From JACPTG01 sp964504135 (GTDB taxonomy: Archaea > Nanobdellota > Nanobdellia > Woesearchaeales > UBA10216): DNA of 37,811 nt. Where the stretch lies: assembly GCA_964504135.1 (NCBI GenBank), contig CAZDCW010000009.1, positions 1-37,811 of the forward strand. The letters run 5' to 3'. A model generated the notes under the pieces. That model searched no databases, was not told where the DNA came from, and saw only the letters and a program-made list of their open reading frames with translations. Made by a program: the position numbers and the translations under genes. Shown here piece by piece: positions 21,958-29,471 of the stretch. Position 1 is the stretch's first letter. Each line of letters begins with the position of its first letter.

Positions 21958-22605
21958 ATGGCAAAGGTGCTCCCTTCCATTCTTTCGGCTGACTTCGCCA
22001 GGCTTGGCGAGGAAGTGTCAAGGCTTGAGCCGCATGTTGACGGCTTTCATTTTGATGTGATGGACGGCCATTTTGTGCCGAACATCACCTATGGTCCTGT
22101 TGTGCTTGAGGCTGTAAGGAAATGCACCAGGCTTCCGATTGAGGCAGACCTTATGATTGACAACCCTGCTTTCTTTATTGAGGACTTTGCCAGGGCTGGC
22201 GCTGACATCATTACCGTTCATGTCGAGGCAGACAGGCATTTGCACAGGACTTTGAAAAGGATAAGGGAGTTGGGCAAGGTTCCTGCGGTTTCATTAAATC
22301 CTTCAACTCCGCTTTCAGCAGTTGAGCATGTCCTTGAGGATGTTGGCATAGTTCTTGTTATGACTGTCAATCCTGGCTTTGGCGGCCAGCGGTTCATAGA
22401 GTCAATGGTTCCCAAGATAAGGCGGCTCAGGGAGCTTATGTCGGATAAGGGGCTGAAGGTTGAAATTGAAGTGGATGGCGGCATAAACGAGGAGACTGGC
22501 AGGAAGTGCGTTTCAGCAGGCGCTGACATCCTTGTTGCCGGCTCCTATATATACAATGGTTCTGATCCTGTTGCCAATGCCCGGCTTCTTAAGTCTTTGA
22601 AATGA
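21958..22605 (+). CDS. rpe: Ribulose-phosphate 3-epimerase
   Basis: The enzyme interconverts ribulose-5-P and xylulose-5-P in the pentose phosphate pathway. The 215-aa TIM barrel has LPSILSADFARLGEE, the metal-binding FHFDVMDGHFVPN (H31, D33), VMTVNPGFGGQRF and EIEVDGGIN (the catalytic/metal Asp). The usual third ligand lies in DVHLM; here the segment reads EADLM, so the His is replaced by Asp64. The phosphate loop near the C-terminus (ADILVAGSYIY) is intact. The start is set by the bidirectional TATA box. Confidence 0.92.
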   Translation: MAKVLPSILSADFARLGEEVSRLEPHVDGFHFDVMDGHFVPNITYGPVVLEAVRKCTRLPIEADLMIDNPAFFIEDFARAGADIITVHVEADRHLHRTLKRIRELGKVPAVSLNPSTPLSAVEHVLEDVGIVLVMTVNPGFGGQRFIESMVPKIRRLRELMSDKGLKVEIEVDGGINEETGRKCVSAGADILVAGSYIYNGSDPVANARLLKSLK

Positions 22606-22696
22606 GTTTCTTCCCTCGGTTTTCAATAGTTGCCTATATCGCGAAACGTCATTTGCGGATGTTAACTGGTAGTGTTCATTTTGGCCTATTCCCTTT

Positions 22697-22743
22697 ATAT
22701 AATAGCGAACATTAATTCTTAATAGAAATTTTCGCTATTATAT
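22697..22743. repeat. Perfect 13-bp inverted repeat
   Basis: ATATAATAGCGAA (22697-22709) pairs with TTCGCTATTATAT (22731-22743) across a 21-nt A/T-rich loop. It lies 91 nt after rpe and directly before a second, unrelated inverted repeat. Confidence 0.8.
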
Positions 22744-22745
22744 TC

Positions 22746-22786
22746 CAGAAAACCTAACAAATAGTATTAAAAATTTAGGTTTTCTG
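22746..22786. repeat. Perfect 12-bp inverted repeat
   Basis: CAGAAAACCTAA (22746-22757) pairs with TTAGGTTTTCTG (22775-22786) across a 17-nt loop. Its arms differ in sequence from those of the neighbouring inverted repeat 2 nt away. Confidence 0.8.
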
Positions 22787-22794
22787 TTATAGTT

Positions 22795-22829
22795 CACCTT
22801 GTACCGTGAACGAAGAGTCAGCCTGCTAC
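22795..22829 (-). repeat. Short copy of the GTAGCAGGCTG repeat
   Basis: The minus strand reads GTAGCAGGCTGACTCTTCG, then TTCACGGTACAAGG. It is one of two tandem short copies. Confidence 0.65.
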
Positions 22830-22836
22830 AAGTAAA

Positions 22837-22864
22837 GTCAGTTCACATAGACTCAGCCTGCTAC
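22837..22864 (-). repeat. Short copy of the GTAGCAGGCTG repeat
   Basis: The minus strand reads GTAGCAGGCTGAGTCTATG, then TGAACTGAC. It is in direct tandem with the copy at 22795-22829, with a period of about 35 bp. It lies just after the terminator of the minus-strand mini-protein gene. Confidence 0.6.
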
Positions 22865-22867
22865 TTA

Positions 22868-22893
22868 ATTGAAAAATAAAAAGATAAAAGAAA
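22868..22893 (-). terminator. U-rich terminator of the repeat mini-protein gene
   Basis: On the minus strand, directly after the stop, the sequence is T-rich (CTTTTTCTTTTATCTTTTTA), typical of archaeal 3' ends. Confidence 0.55.
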
Positions 22894-22897
22894 AAGC

Positions 22898-23149
22898 TTA
22901 TCGTCTCTTCTTGGCCTTCCTGCCGCCTCTGGACATCCTGGCCCTTGAGACATCGCCCTTTGAGTCTATGAAGTAAAGGTACCCCTTTTCCTTCTTGACT
23001 CCTGTCTTTTGGACGACCTCCTGCTTCTGGCGGCCCTTCTTCCCTCCGCCTCTGGCCATCCTTGCGCGTGCTATGTTTCCCTTCTTGTCTATGAAGTAAA
23101 GATAGCCGCCCTGTTTCTTAAGGCCAACCTTCGCTACTTTCTCAGCCAT
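22898..23149 (-). CDS. Mini-protein of two YLYFIDxKG repeats
   Basis: The 83-aa very basic protein is two copies of one unit of about 35-40 aa. GLKKQGGYLYFIDKKGNIAR (then ARMARGG) is followed by GVKKEKGYLYFIDSKGDVSR (then ARMSRGG), each followed by a Lys/Arg/Gly-rich stretch. Each unit looks like a small beta-hairpin that ends in a basic patch. A GGGGGT ribosome-binding site lies about 8 nt before the ATG, and a TATA-like stretch (CCTTTAAATATAAG) sits further upstream near 23228. I recall similar YLYFID-type small proteins in archaea, but their function is not established. Nucleic-acid binding is plausible from the charge. Confidence 0.8.
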   Translation of the reverse strand: MAEKVAKVGLKKQGGYLYFIDKKGNIARARMARGGGKKGRQKQEVVQKTGVKKEKGYLYFIDSKGDVSRARMSRGGRKAKKRR

Positions 23150-23272
23150 TGCAGTAACCCCCTTTTGCTTTTTTGCTTTCGGAAAATCCTGATTTTTTTC
23201 CTTTGGATTCCTGGACTATCCTTATATTTAAAGGTTTTGCTTTTCCCGTCGTGGCAGCGTCGGGAGCAGAAA

Positions 23273-23281
23273 GTTTTTATT
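23273..23281 (+). promoter_or_regulatory. TATA-like box for the 23304 gene
   Basis: GTTTTTATT is centred 27 nt before ATG 23304, consistent with leaderless transcription. Confidence 0.5.
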
Positions 23282-23303
23282 GCGCCGGATACCTCCTGCC
23301 TGA

Positions 23304-24440
23304 ATGTTTGGCACTCCAGGGCCATTGTGGGTTATTGTGAATGACTGGCCTCCGGAGGCAGACGACTTGGGCAGGTTCACAAGGAAATCAAGGCTTCTGG
23401 GCAGCTTGCAGATAGGCGGATTGAAGGTTTTGTCAGGGGATTGTGCCGAGGCCAGGTATGCTGATGGACGTAATGTGATGGTTGAATCCTTGAATACTGG
23501 CAGGGGGGGTTTTTCCCGCACTTCGCGTTCTGACGGCAGTTTTATGCTGTCCAGGGGAAATTCCACCTGTTCAAGCATCAATGGCAATTTTACATACACT
23601 TTGCATGACTTGGGAGGCTCAAGCCGCTTTTTCCAGGCGCACTACGCGCAGGGCTCATTTGTCGAGGCTGAGCTTTCGCAGGACTTCTTCTCCGGCCCGC
23701 CTGTAGATTTAGTTGGCCTCTCCAGCCTTGAGGCAGTCATCAAAATCATCTCAGCAGGCCAGCGCCACATGTTGCAGCTCCACCGTTATCACCACCCGCT
23801 TATTTCATTTGATAAGCTTGCAGAAACCCATTCGATAGAGCTGTCCAGGCATCTGGCCTTGGAGGCAGGCCAGGCGCTTGTTAACACCCTTGCCGCGCTG
23901 GACATGTATCAGCGCTTGGACCTTGAGGGCCGCCGGAGCGTAACTTACGCTGCCAAGCCCGCAGTATTCCATTTTGTCGCCAGCCTCTATTCCTCCAGCG
24001 ATGTTTCAAACGAGTACTCCGAAGGCAGGTTTATCGGGGACTGCGTATTTATGGCTGCAAAGGACTTGGTAGGGAACTACAGCCAACGATTGCGAAGCGA
24101 TAAGATCGTAAAGCTGAGGCCTGTGCCTGAGTATGGCCGGTTTTTTGCCGGGGTCTTCAGTCCTGATGGCAGCGTTCCGATTGACCAGAGGTTTGTAAGG
24201 TTCTGCTTCGAGTTTGAGGGCGTCCGCTACAGCTGCAAAGTGAATTCTCCCGAGGTAGTAACCTCAGTGCATGCGCTCGGCGCTCCTGCCGCGTATTCAA
24301 CAGCAGTACCTTCCGAGATTAGGCCCTCCTGGCTGGCTCCTGTTGCTGAGCCCGGCTCCAGCCCTCTTGCATGGCTTCCTGCTGCTGCCGCGCTTCATGG
24401 CAGGTTTTCTACGCTTCGCGGGCAGGATATTTTTTCCTGA
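23304..24440 (+). CDS. Hypothetical protein, first of a probable paralogous pair
   Basis: The 378-aa protein is not recognised. It starts with WVIVNDWPPEADDLGRFTRK and then LLGSLQIGGLKVLSGD. The next gene starts with a similar arrangement (WRIVEDW, then VLEGPVDVGGLRIRRG), so the two look paralogous. It has a beta-rich N-terminal half, a helical middle (about 155-290) and a beta-rich FCFEFEGVRYSC region (about 310-320). The C-terminus is rich in Pro, Ala and Ser. No signal peptide or membrane helix is seen. It probably has its own leaderless promoter. Confidence 0.75.
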   Translation: MFGTPGPLWVIVNDWPPEADDLGRFTRKSRLLGSLQIGGLKVLSGDCAEARYADGRNVMVESLNTGRGGFSRTSRSDGSFMLSRGNSTCSSINGNFTYTLHDLGGSSRFFQAHYAQGSFVEAELSQDFFSGPPVDLVGLSSLEAVIKIISAGQRHMLQLHRYHHPLISFDKLAETHSIELSRHLALEAGQALVNTLAALDMYQRLDLEGRRSVTYAAKPAVFHFVASLYSSSDVSNEYSEGRFIGDCVFMAAKDLVGNYSQRLRSDKIVKLRPVPEYGRFFAGVFSPDGSVPIDQRFVRFCFEFEGVRYSCKVNSPEVVTSVHALGAPAAYSTAVPSEIRPSWLAPVAEPGSSPLAWLPAAAALHGRFSTLRGQDIFS

Positions 24441-24444
24441 AAAA

Positions 24445-24457
24445 GCTTTATAAGATG
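24445..24457 (+). promoter_or_regulatory. TATA-like box for the 24477 gene
   Basis: GCTTTATAAGATG is centred 27 nt before ATG 24477. The second paralogue is therefore separately transcribed even though the gap is only 36 nt. Confidence 0.5.
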
Positions 24458-24476
24458 TAACGGATTCGCTGCCTTT

Positions 24477-25646
24477 ATGTCAGTGTGGCGTATAGTGGAG
24501 GACTGGAAGTGGGACAGGGGTGAGGGCGTGCTTAGGCGCAGGTCAGTTCTTGAAGGCCCTGTTGATGTAGGTGGATTAAGGATAAGAAGGGGAACCAGGG
24601 AGGAGTGGAAATCAGTCCTTGGCTGGGTTGAACATTACTCAGAGACTCAGAGGCTGGGGACAGGCAAGGGCGTTGTCTCGCGCCTTAATGGCCGGGAGTT
24701 TGAGCATGGCTACAAGTGGTTTGATTTCCAGGCTGGCCTGCTGGCGCTTGATATTACCGTTGGTGGCTTCTCCTATCTCCGGGCCAGCATGGTTCCTTCT
24801 CCTGACAATTCGCAATTTGATTTCAGGAGTGTTGCGATACCCCAGAACCTTTTCAGGAGGCCGGAGATTATATCATCGGCCGAAGTCACTGACGGTACTT
24901 GCGTCACTGAACATCAGGTGGGCACAATCGCGTCAATGCTTGGCCTCGGCGAGTATGGGCTGGGGCTGCTTAAGGGTTGGGCCTATGATAATGCGATGCG
25001 GGTCTTGGGCCATGCTGATGGGGAAATCAGGGACGCTGAGACCGGCCGGGTGCTTAACCCGCCTGGCCATTTGGAGGGGTTCAGGCATTATGCCGGCTCC
25101 CGTCTTCAGGATTTCAGCTCTTACAGGTCCCTTTCCCAGGAAGAGCAGGCTGCAATGCTGGACTTTCTCTTTCCTGTCTTAGCTGCGGATTTCCTGGCCC
25201 AGGAAGGGATGGCGCTTCGGATGGTTAACAAGCCATCGCCGGAGCGGATTTTGGAGGCAGGCTTTGTCAGCGGCATTTCCAGAATTATGGCAGATTACTA
25301 CCTTAACGCGAACAGGCAGAACTACGTTGAGATAACCCCTGCTACGCCAAGGTACGCTTCTGTAAGGATTGTCGACGAGTCTGGACGCCCTGTTACAGGA
25401 CTTGGCAGGCAGGACCTCGCGGAATTTTCCTATGACGGCTTTGTTTATAGGACAGCTCTTGGGGACAATTCGGTTAATGTTGTGGTTTTAAGGCCTGCAA
25501 ATTCAGATGTCGCCACAATTGCAGTGCCGCGCATGGTTTATGCTGGAACCCTGGCCAGCGCCAGGGACCCTGACCCGCGGGTATGGGCCATGCCGGCTTT
25601 AGGCATATTCGACGCCATGGATCTAAAGGGCGTCAAGCTCGCTTGA
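24477..25646 (+). CDS. Hypothetical protein, second of a probable paralogous pair
   Basis: The 389-aa protein resembles its upstream neighbour in the N-terminal WRIVEDW...GGLRIRRG region, in an LGTGKGVVSRLNGREF segment (neighbour: LNTGRGGFSR) and in a C-terminal beta region (RYASVRIVDESGRPV, AEFSYDGFVYRTALG; neighbour: RFCFEFEGVRYSC). The helical centre has HRYH-type or EHQ-containing segments that differ. Catalytic residues are not evident. Its stop codon and that of the convergent regulator share the palindrome TGATCA, leaving no spacer. Function unknown. Confidence 0.75.
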   Translation: MSVWRIVEDWKWDRGEGVLRRRSVLEGPVDVGGLRIRRGTREEWKSVLGWVEHYSETQRLGTGKGVVSRLNGREFEHGYKWFDFQAGLLALDITVGGFSYLRASMVPSPDNSQFDFRSVAIPQNLFRRPEIISSAEVTDGTCVTEHQVGTIASMLGLGEYGLGLLKGWAYDNAMRVLGHADGEIRDAETGRVLNPPGHLEGFRHYAGSRLQDFSSYRSLSQEEQAAMLDFLFPVLAADFLAQEGMALRMVNKPSPERILEAGFVSGISRIMADYYLNANRQNYVEITPATPRYASVRIVDESGRPVTGLGRQDLAEFSYDGFVYRTALGDNSVNVVVLRPANSDVATIAVPRMVYAGTLASARDPDPRVWAMPALGIFDAMDLKGVKLA

Positions 25647-26105
25647 TCAGAACTTCTCATCAACCTGCTGCATGTACTCCTTTGCCCTTGTGATTATGCT
25701 CTGGAGGACAAATTTCTCCAGCTTGGAGTCGTACACTTCCCCAATGCTTAGGAATTCTGTTATCCTGTACTTGCTCCTGACCTTTTCCACTATCAGCAGG
25801 TCCTTGAGCCGCTTTAGCTGCCTGCGGATGTTTGATGAGGCTATGCCGAGCATCTGGAGCCTGTGGCCTCTCCTGTTGGCAATCACCTTCTTCTCAAGCT
25901 CAGGGCAGGTGAGGAGTTTTTTCTGCTTTTTGCCCTTCAGCAGCACATGGAGGACGTCAACAATCACATCCCTTGAGTCGCCTGGCTGGAGCAGCCCGAT
26001 TGTGAGGCAGAGCTTCTTTACAAGCTCACGGTCGCCCATTGTTCCCGGCCGCTCATACTTTCTTAGCGTGATTTCGGCAAGCGGCGCATCCCTGGAGACT
26101 TTCAT
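25647..26105 (-). CDS. Winged-helix transcriptional regulator-like protein
   Basis: The 152-aa basic protein starts MKVSRDAPLAEITLRKYERP. A long first region (RELVKKLCLTIGLLQPGDSRDVIVDVLHVLL) leads into a winged-helix-like module. That module contains LEKKVIANRRGHRLQMLGIASSNIRRQLKRLKDLLIVEKVRSKYRI, with a recognition-helix-like SSNIRRQLKRLKDL (about 91-104) and a short wing. I recall this type as widely conserved in DPANN-like archaea; the target is unknown. CTATTTATATTAAG, about 29 nt before the ATG, is a good TATA-like box. Confidence 0.75.
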   Translation of the reverse strand: MKVSRDAPLAEITLRKYERPGTMGDRELVKKLCLTIGLLQPGDSRDVIVDVLHVLLKGKKQKKLLTCPELEKKVIANRRGHRLQMLGIASSNIRRQLKRLKDLLIVEKVRSKYRITEFLSIGEVYDSKLEKFVLQSIITRAKEYMQQVDEKF

Positions 26106-26126
26106 GCTTGAAGTTTTTTGTAATAG

Positions 26127-26141
26127 CTTAATATAAATAGT
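26127..26141 (-). promoter_or_regulatory. TATA-like box for the wHTH gene
   Basis: On the minus strand CTATTTATATTAAGC is centred about 29 nt before the ATG at 26105. The rest of the 26106-26374 gap holds T-runs and G/C-rich sequence but no gene that I can support. Confidence 0.5.
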
Positions 26142-26374
26142 TTTCTAGGCCGCCTGGGCATGGAAAAGGCTGCGGCCCGCGGAAAAAAGTTGCGGCTGCT
26201 CAGAATGGTTTGTCATCTGGGTTTTTTCTCCAGCCTTTTTTCCAAAAAAAATCCTGCCCGGGACGGATTTTTTTTTGCCTGGTGTTTTTGAATTTTATCG
26301 TCGGAGAAATTTTTAAAATAGAAAAGTTTAAATAGGTGGTGGATAAGTAAAAACAATTAGGTGATAATTAACAG

Positions 26375-26896
26375 ATGCCCGAAACTGAGGAAGTGTCTTC
26401 TAACAGGCCATTAGTGCGATCCGACGACGCCATTTCTGACAGGCAGGTTAGGAAGGGAAGGAACGGCGTTAAGTTTGGGTTCGGCCCGCACCTTATCCTT
26501 GACGGATATGAGTGCGACGCGCAGAAGCTTGATAACATGGCTTTCATCTACGGATTCCTTGATACTCTTCCGGCCATGATTGGCATGACCAAGATAATGC
26601 CTCCCTTCATTCTCTATTATGATGGGAAGGACAAGCCTGAGGACCGCGGCATAAGCGGCGTTGTTATTATCGCAGAATCGCACATCAGCATCCACACGTA
26701 CCCTGATAAGCGTTTCCTGACCTGCGACATCTACTCCTGCAAGGAGTTTGACATTAACAAGACTGTTGAGTACCTTGTGAAGGCGTTCGGAATAGGCAAT
26801 TTCAACAGGCGTGTGCTCCACAGGGGCAAGGAGTTCCCCAAGGATATGGAGCTTCTTGACAGCGTGATGGACAGCGAGCGTAAGGCCGGCGAGTAG
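26375..26896 (+). CDS. speD: SpeD-family pyruvoyl decarboxylase (AdoMetDC or ArgDC)
   Basis: The 173-aa proenzyme matches the short prokaryotic AdoMet decarboxylase. FGFGPHLILDGYECD opens the fold, ESHISIHTYP contains the self-cleavage site (E101/S102, Ser becoming pyruvoyl) and the processing His107, and the catalytic Cys is C122 in YSCKEFD. Spacings S-H 5 and S-C 20 match the characterised enzyme. A charged N-terminal extension of about 30 aa is unusual. In Crenarchaeota a SpeD paralogue is arginine decarboxylase. Because agmatinase lies next door, that activity is a real alternative. A TTTAAATAG box and an AGGTGAT element precede the ATG. Confidence 0.92.
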   Translation: MPETEEVSSNRPLVRSDDAISDRQVRKGRNGVKFGFGPHLILDGYECDAQKLDNMAFIYGFLDTLPAMIGMTKIMPPFILYYDGKDKPEDRGISGVVIIAESHISIHTYPDKRFLTCDIYSCKEFDINKTVEYLVKAFGIGNFNRRVLHRGKEFPKDMELLDSVMDSERKAGE

Positions 26897-26900
26897 GCAA

Positions 26901-26910
26901 TTTATTTATA
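26901..26910 (+). promoter_or_regulatory. TATA-like box for agmatinase
   Basis: TTTATTTATA is centred about 27 nt before ATG 26933. The agmatinase-led operon can thus be transcribed separately from speD. Confidence 0.55.
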
Positions 26911-26932
26911 CCACTGTTTTTTTCTGTGTTGA

Positions 26933-27802
26933 ATGGAACCCCACTTTTCATCGCCCTTTAACTTTGGGGCAATTCCCCGGGAGTTGTCTGCGTATGGGAA
27001 GTCTAAGGTTGTGATTCTTCCTGTGCCTTATGACGCTTCCACAACTTACCGGAGCGGTGCGCGTGAGGGGCCGTATGCAATTATCGCAGCTTCAAGGAAC
27101 ATGGAACTGTATGATGCAGAGTCCGGGAGGAACTTCTCCGGGGTTGGGATTTGCACGCTTGACGAGCTTGATATCCTGGTTGACCCTGAGAAGATGTGCC
27201 AGAGGGTTTATGAGGCTGTTTCACCGCTTGTTGCTGATGGCAAGTTCGTGGTCCTGCTCGGGGGGGAGCATTCCCTGAGTTTTGGCTCTGCAAGGGCCCA
27301 TGCAGAGCGGCATCCGGGGCTTTCTGTGCTTCACATTGACGCGCATGGGGATTTGAGGGAAGAGAATGGCGGAAGCAGGTTTGACCATGGCTGCGTCGCC
27401 AGGCGCATCAGCGAGATTTGCCCGATTGTCCAGGTGGGAATAAGGAGCCTTAGTGAGGAGGAGGCTGCATTTATCTCATCCTCAGGCCATAAGGTTGTTT
27501 ATGCCCGCGACATGCAGGCCGATGGTAAATGGATGGATGAGGTTGTGGAGGCGCTGTCTGACGACGTTTTTGTCACGTTTGACATTGATGCAATGGATCC
27601 TTCTGTAATACCCTCTACAGGCACTCCTGAGCCTGGGGGGCTTCAGTGGTATGCTGTGTTAAGGCTGCTTGGGAAGCTTGCCGCAAGGAGGCGCGTTGTC
27701 GGCTTTGACCTTGTTGAGCTGTCTCCGCTGCCAGGCCAGGTCGCCTCTGATTATTCGGCTGCAAAGCTGGTTTACAAGATGATAGGGCTGTTTGTCAAGT
27801 GA
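26933..27802 (+). CDS. speB: Agmatinase / ureohydrolase
   Basis: The enzyme hydrolyses agmatine to putrescine and urea. The 289-aa protein has all the metal-binding motifs of the ureohydrolase family: GGEHS (H113), DAHGDL (D136, H138, D140), the DHG motif (151-153) and FDIDAMDPSVIPSTGTPEPGG (D217, D219). The N-terminus (VPYDASTTYRSGAREGP) is typical of agmatinases rather than arginases. The next gene starts within its stop codon (GTGA overlap), which couples it to the methyltransferase. Together with the SpeD-family gene it gives an arginine/agmatine to polyamine route. Confidence 0.93.
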   Translation: MEPHFSSPFNFGAIPRELSAYGKSKVVILPVPYDASTTYRSGAREGPYAIIAASRNMELYDAESGRNFSGVGICTLDELDILVDPEKMCQRVYEAVSPLVADGKFVVLLGGEHSLSFGSARAHAERHPGLSVLHIDAHGDLREENGGSRFDHGCVARRISEICPIVQVGIRSLSEEEAAFISSSGHKVVYARDMQADGKWMDEVVEALSDDVFVTFDIDAMDPSVIPSTGTPEPGGLQWYAVLRLLGKLAARRRVVGFDLVELSPLPGQVASDYSAAKLVYKMIGLFVK

Positions 27803-28548
27803 CTGGGATGCCTGATATAGAGTATGACTTCGGAAAGTTTGACAGCAGGGGGTATCTTGAGGACTATTATTCAGAATTCAATTTCGTGGCAGGCTGCCTG
27901 ATGCATTTTTATAATGACGCGTACGAGGGTGTGAATGGCGGGAAAATGCTGGAGATTGGCGGGGGCCCTACAGTTTACCAGCTTATGGCTGCAAGCAGGC
28001 GGGTTGACAGCATACTGTTCACGGATTTCTCAGAGGGAAACAGGAGGGAGGTGGAGCAATTCAGGGCTAATGGTGCAGATGCGTTTAAGTGGGACGATTG
28101 GCTGAGGTTTCAGCTTTTTCTTGAAGGTGGAAACATGAGTGCAGAAAGCATTGAGGCATTGCGCAGGAGGGTGGCTGGCAGGATAACTGGGATAGTTCCC
28201 TGTGACCTTAAACTGGAAAGGCCGGTCACGACAGATGAAAAGTTTGACGTAGTTTCAGTTAATTTCTGCCCTGAGTCAATTACCGATGATGAGGGCAGGT
28301 TCCAAACGTACTTAAAAAAATGCTTTTCGTACCTGAAAAAAGGGGGCTTGCTTGTCCTGTGCCTTCTTAGGAACTCGGATTACTATGAGGTGAATGGGCT
28401 GAATTTTCCTGCTTTCAGGGTGGACGAGGGGTATATGGTGGGCTTTCTTGGGAGGGAGGGCTTTTCAGGCATTCAGATGCGCGCAATACTGTACAATGGC
28501 GACGAGGAGAACGAGGGTAATATCATGTTAAGGGCAATAAAGCTTTAA
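27799..28548 (+). CDS. NNMT/PNMT/TEMT-type methyltransferase
   Basis: The 249-aa SAM-dependent methyltransferase starts at GTG overlapping the agmatinase stop; ATG 27808 is an alternative. It has the hallmark small-molecule N-methyltransferase sequence: DSRGYLEDYYSEF, the SAM loop MLEIGGGPTVYQLMAA, LFTDFSEGNRREVEQF, VPCDL and the VSVNFCPESI segment. The family methylates amines such as nicotinamide, noradrenaline or thioethers. Its overlap with agmatinase makes a polyamine or polyamine precursor a plausible substrate (inference). Archaeal members of this family are uncommon in my experience. Confidence 0.85.
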   Translation: MTGMPDIEYDFGKFDSRGYLEDYYSEFNFVAGCLMHFYNDAYEGVNGGKMLEIGGGPTVYQLMAASRRVDSILFTDFSEGNRREVEQFRANGADAFKWDDWLRFQLFLEGGNMSAESIEALRRRVAGRITGIVPCDLKLERPVTTDEKFDVVSVNFCPESITDDEGRFQTYLKKCFSYLKKGGLLVLCLLRNSDYYEVNGLNFPAFRVDEGYMVGFLGREGFSGIQMRAILYNGDEENEGNIMLRAIKL

Positions 28549-28574
28549 TATTGGCTTTGGCTGCGGCTGAAAAA

Positions 28575-29471
28575 ATGGATTTTTCCCTGAGACCTGTTAC
28601 CCCTGCTGACAAGCCCATGTTCGATTCGGCCTACTCAGGGCTTAAGTTTCCCCTGTCTGACCAGTGCTTTGAGATGCTTTTCATCTGGAAGGACATCATT
28701 AATCTTCAGTGGGCAGGCGTTGAGGGCGGGTTTTGCCTTTTTGCGGATTTTGCAGGCTCAAAAGTCCTTTGGGGCCCGGTTATGGTTTCCCAGGCGAGGC
28801 TCAGCGCTGCATTGAAGGCGTGCTTCGCATATCTTGATGCCATTAACACTGGCCGGTCAGCCCTGCTTTATCTTCCTGAGGAGCTTGCAGGGGCTTATTC
28901 CTCAGCTGGATTTGAGGTTGTCAGCCAGTCGCAGGAGTACCTTTACAGGCCTTCTGGCCTTGTTTCCCTTGCAGGTCATGCATTAAGGAAAAAGAGAAAC
29001 CTTGTAAATGCCTTCCTTTCCGCCCACAGGCCTGTTGTTGAGGAATTTTCCTCCAGGCACTCCGCACCTGCAATGCGCCTGCTCCAGAGGTGGCAGCAGG
29101 AGAAGGAGTCTGTTGTTGACCAGTCTGTTCTTTTCCAGCTCAGGCTTGAGGCTGAGATTGCCCGCAGCGCCATAACTCTTGCAGAGGCCATTGGCCTGAA
29201 GGGCATGGTTGTTCTTCTGGATGGCGAGCTTCAGGCCTTTACATTTGGCTATGAGGTTACCCCTTCAATGTGCTGCGCGATGGTTGAGAAGACAAATCTT
29301 TCTGTCAGGGGCCTGCCGGAGTTCGTGTTCACAGAGTTTGTTAAGAGGTTTTGGCACAGTTATCAATGGGTGAATGTCCAGGAGGACATGGGCGTGGAGT
29401 ATCTTAAGCGCGCCAAGATGGCCTGGCATCCTGCGGGGATTATCAAAAGCTATTCTGTTTTCAGGAGTTGA
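28575..29471 (+). CDS. DUF2156 / LPG-synthase-C-like acyltransferase
   Basis: ATG 28575 is preferred because CTTTAATAT lies about 28 nt upstream; TTG 28551 is the earlier alternative. The 298-aa protein has the family pattern: a first GNAT-like half (about 1-125), EYLYRPSGLVSLAGHALRKKRNLVNAF (about 130-155) and a second half ending WVNVQEDMGVEYLKRAKMAW (about 264-283). Members use aminoacyl-tRNA or acyl donors, for example in lysyl-phosphatidylglycerol synthesis. No flippase domain is attached. It sits in the polyamine cluster and overlaps the next, related gene by 1 nt. Confidence 0.82.
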   Translation: MDFSLRPVTPADKPMFDSAYSGLKFPLSDQCFEMLFIWKDIINLQWAGVEGGFCLFADFAGSKVLWGPVMVSQARLSAALKACFAYLDAINTGRSALLYLPEELAGAYSSAGFEVVSQSQEYLYRPSGLVSLAGHALRKKRNLVNAFLSAHRPVVEEFSSRHSAPAMRLLQRWQQEKESVVDQSVLFQLRLEAEIARSAITLAEAIGLKGMVVLLDGELQAFTFGYEVTPSMCCAMVEKTNLSVRGLPEFVFTEFVKRFWHSYQWVNVQEDMGVEYLKRAKMAWHPAGIIKSYSVFRS

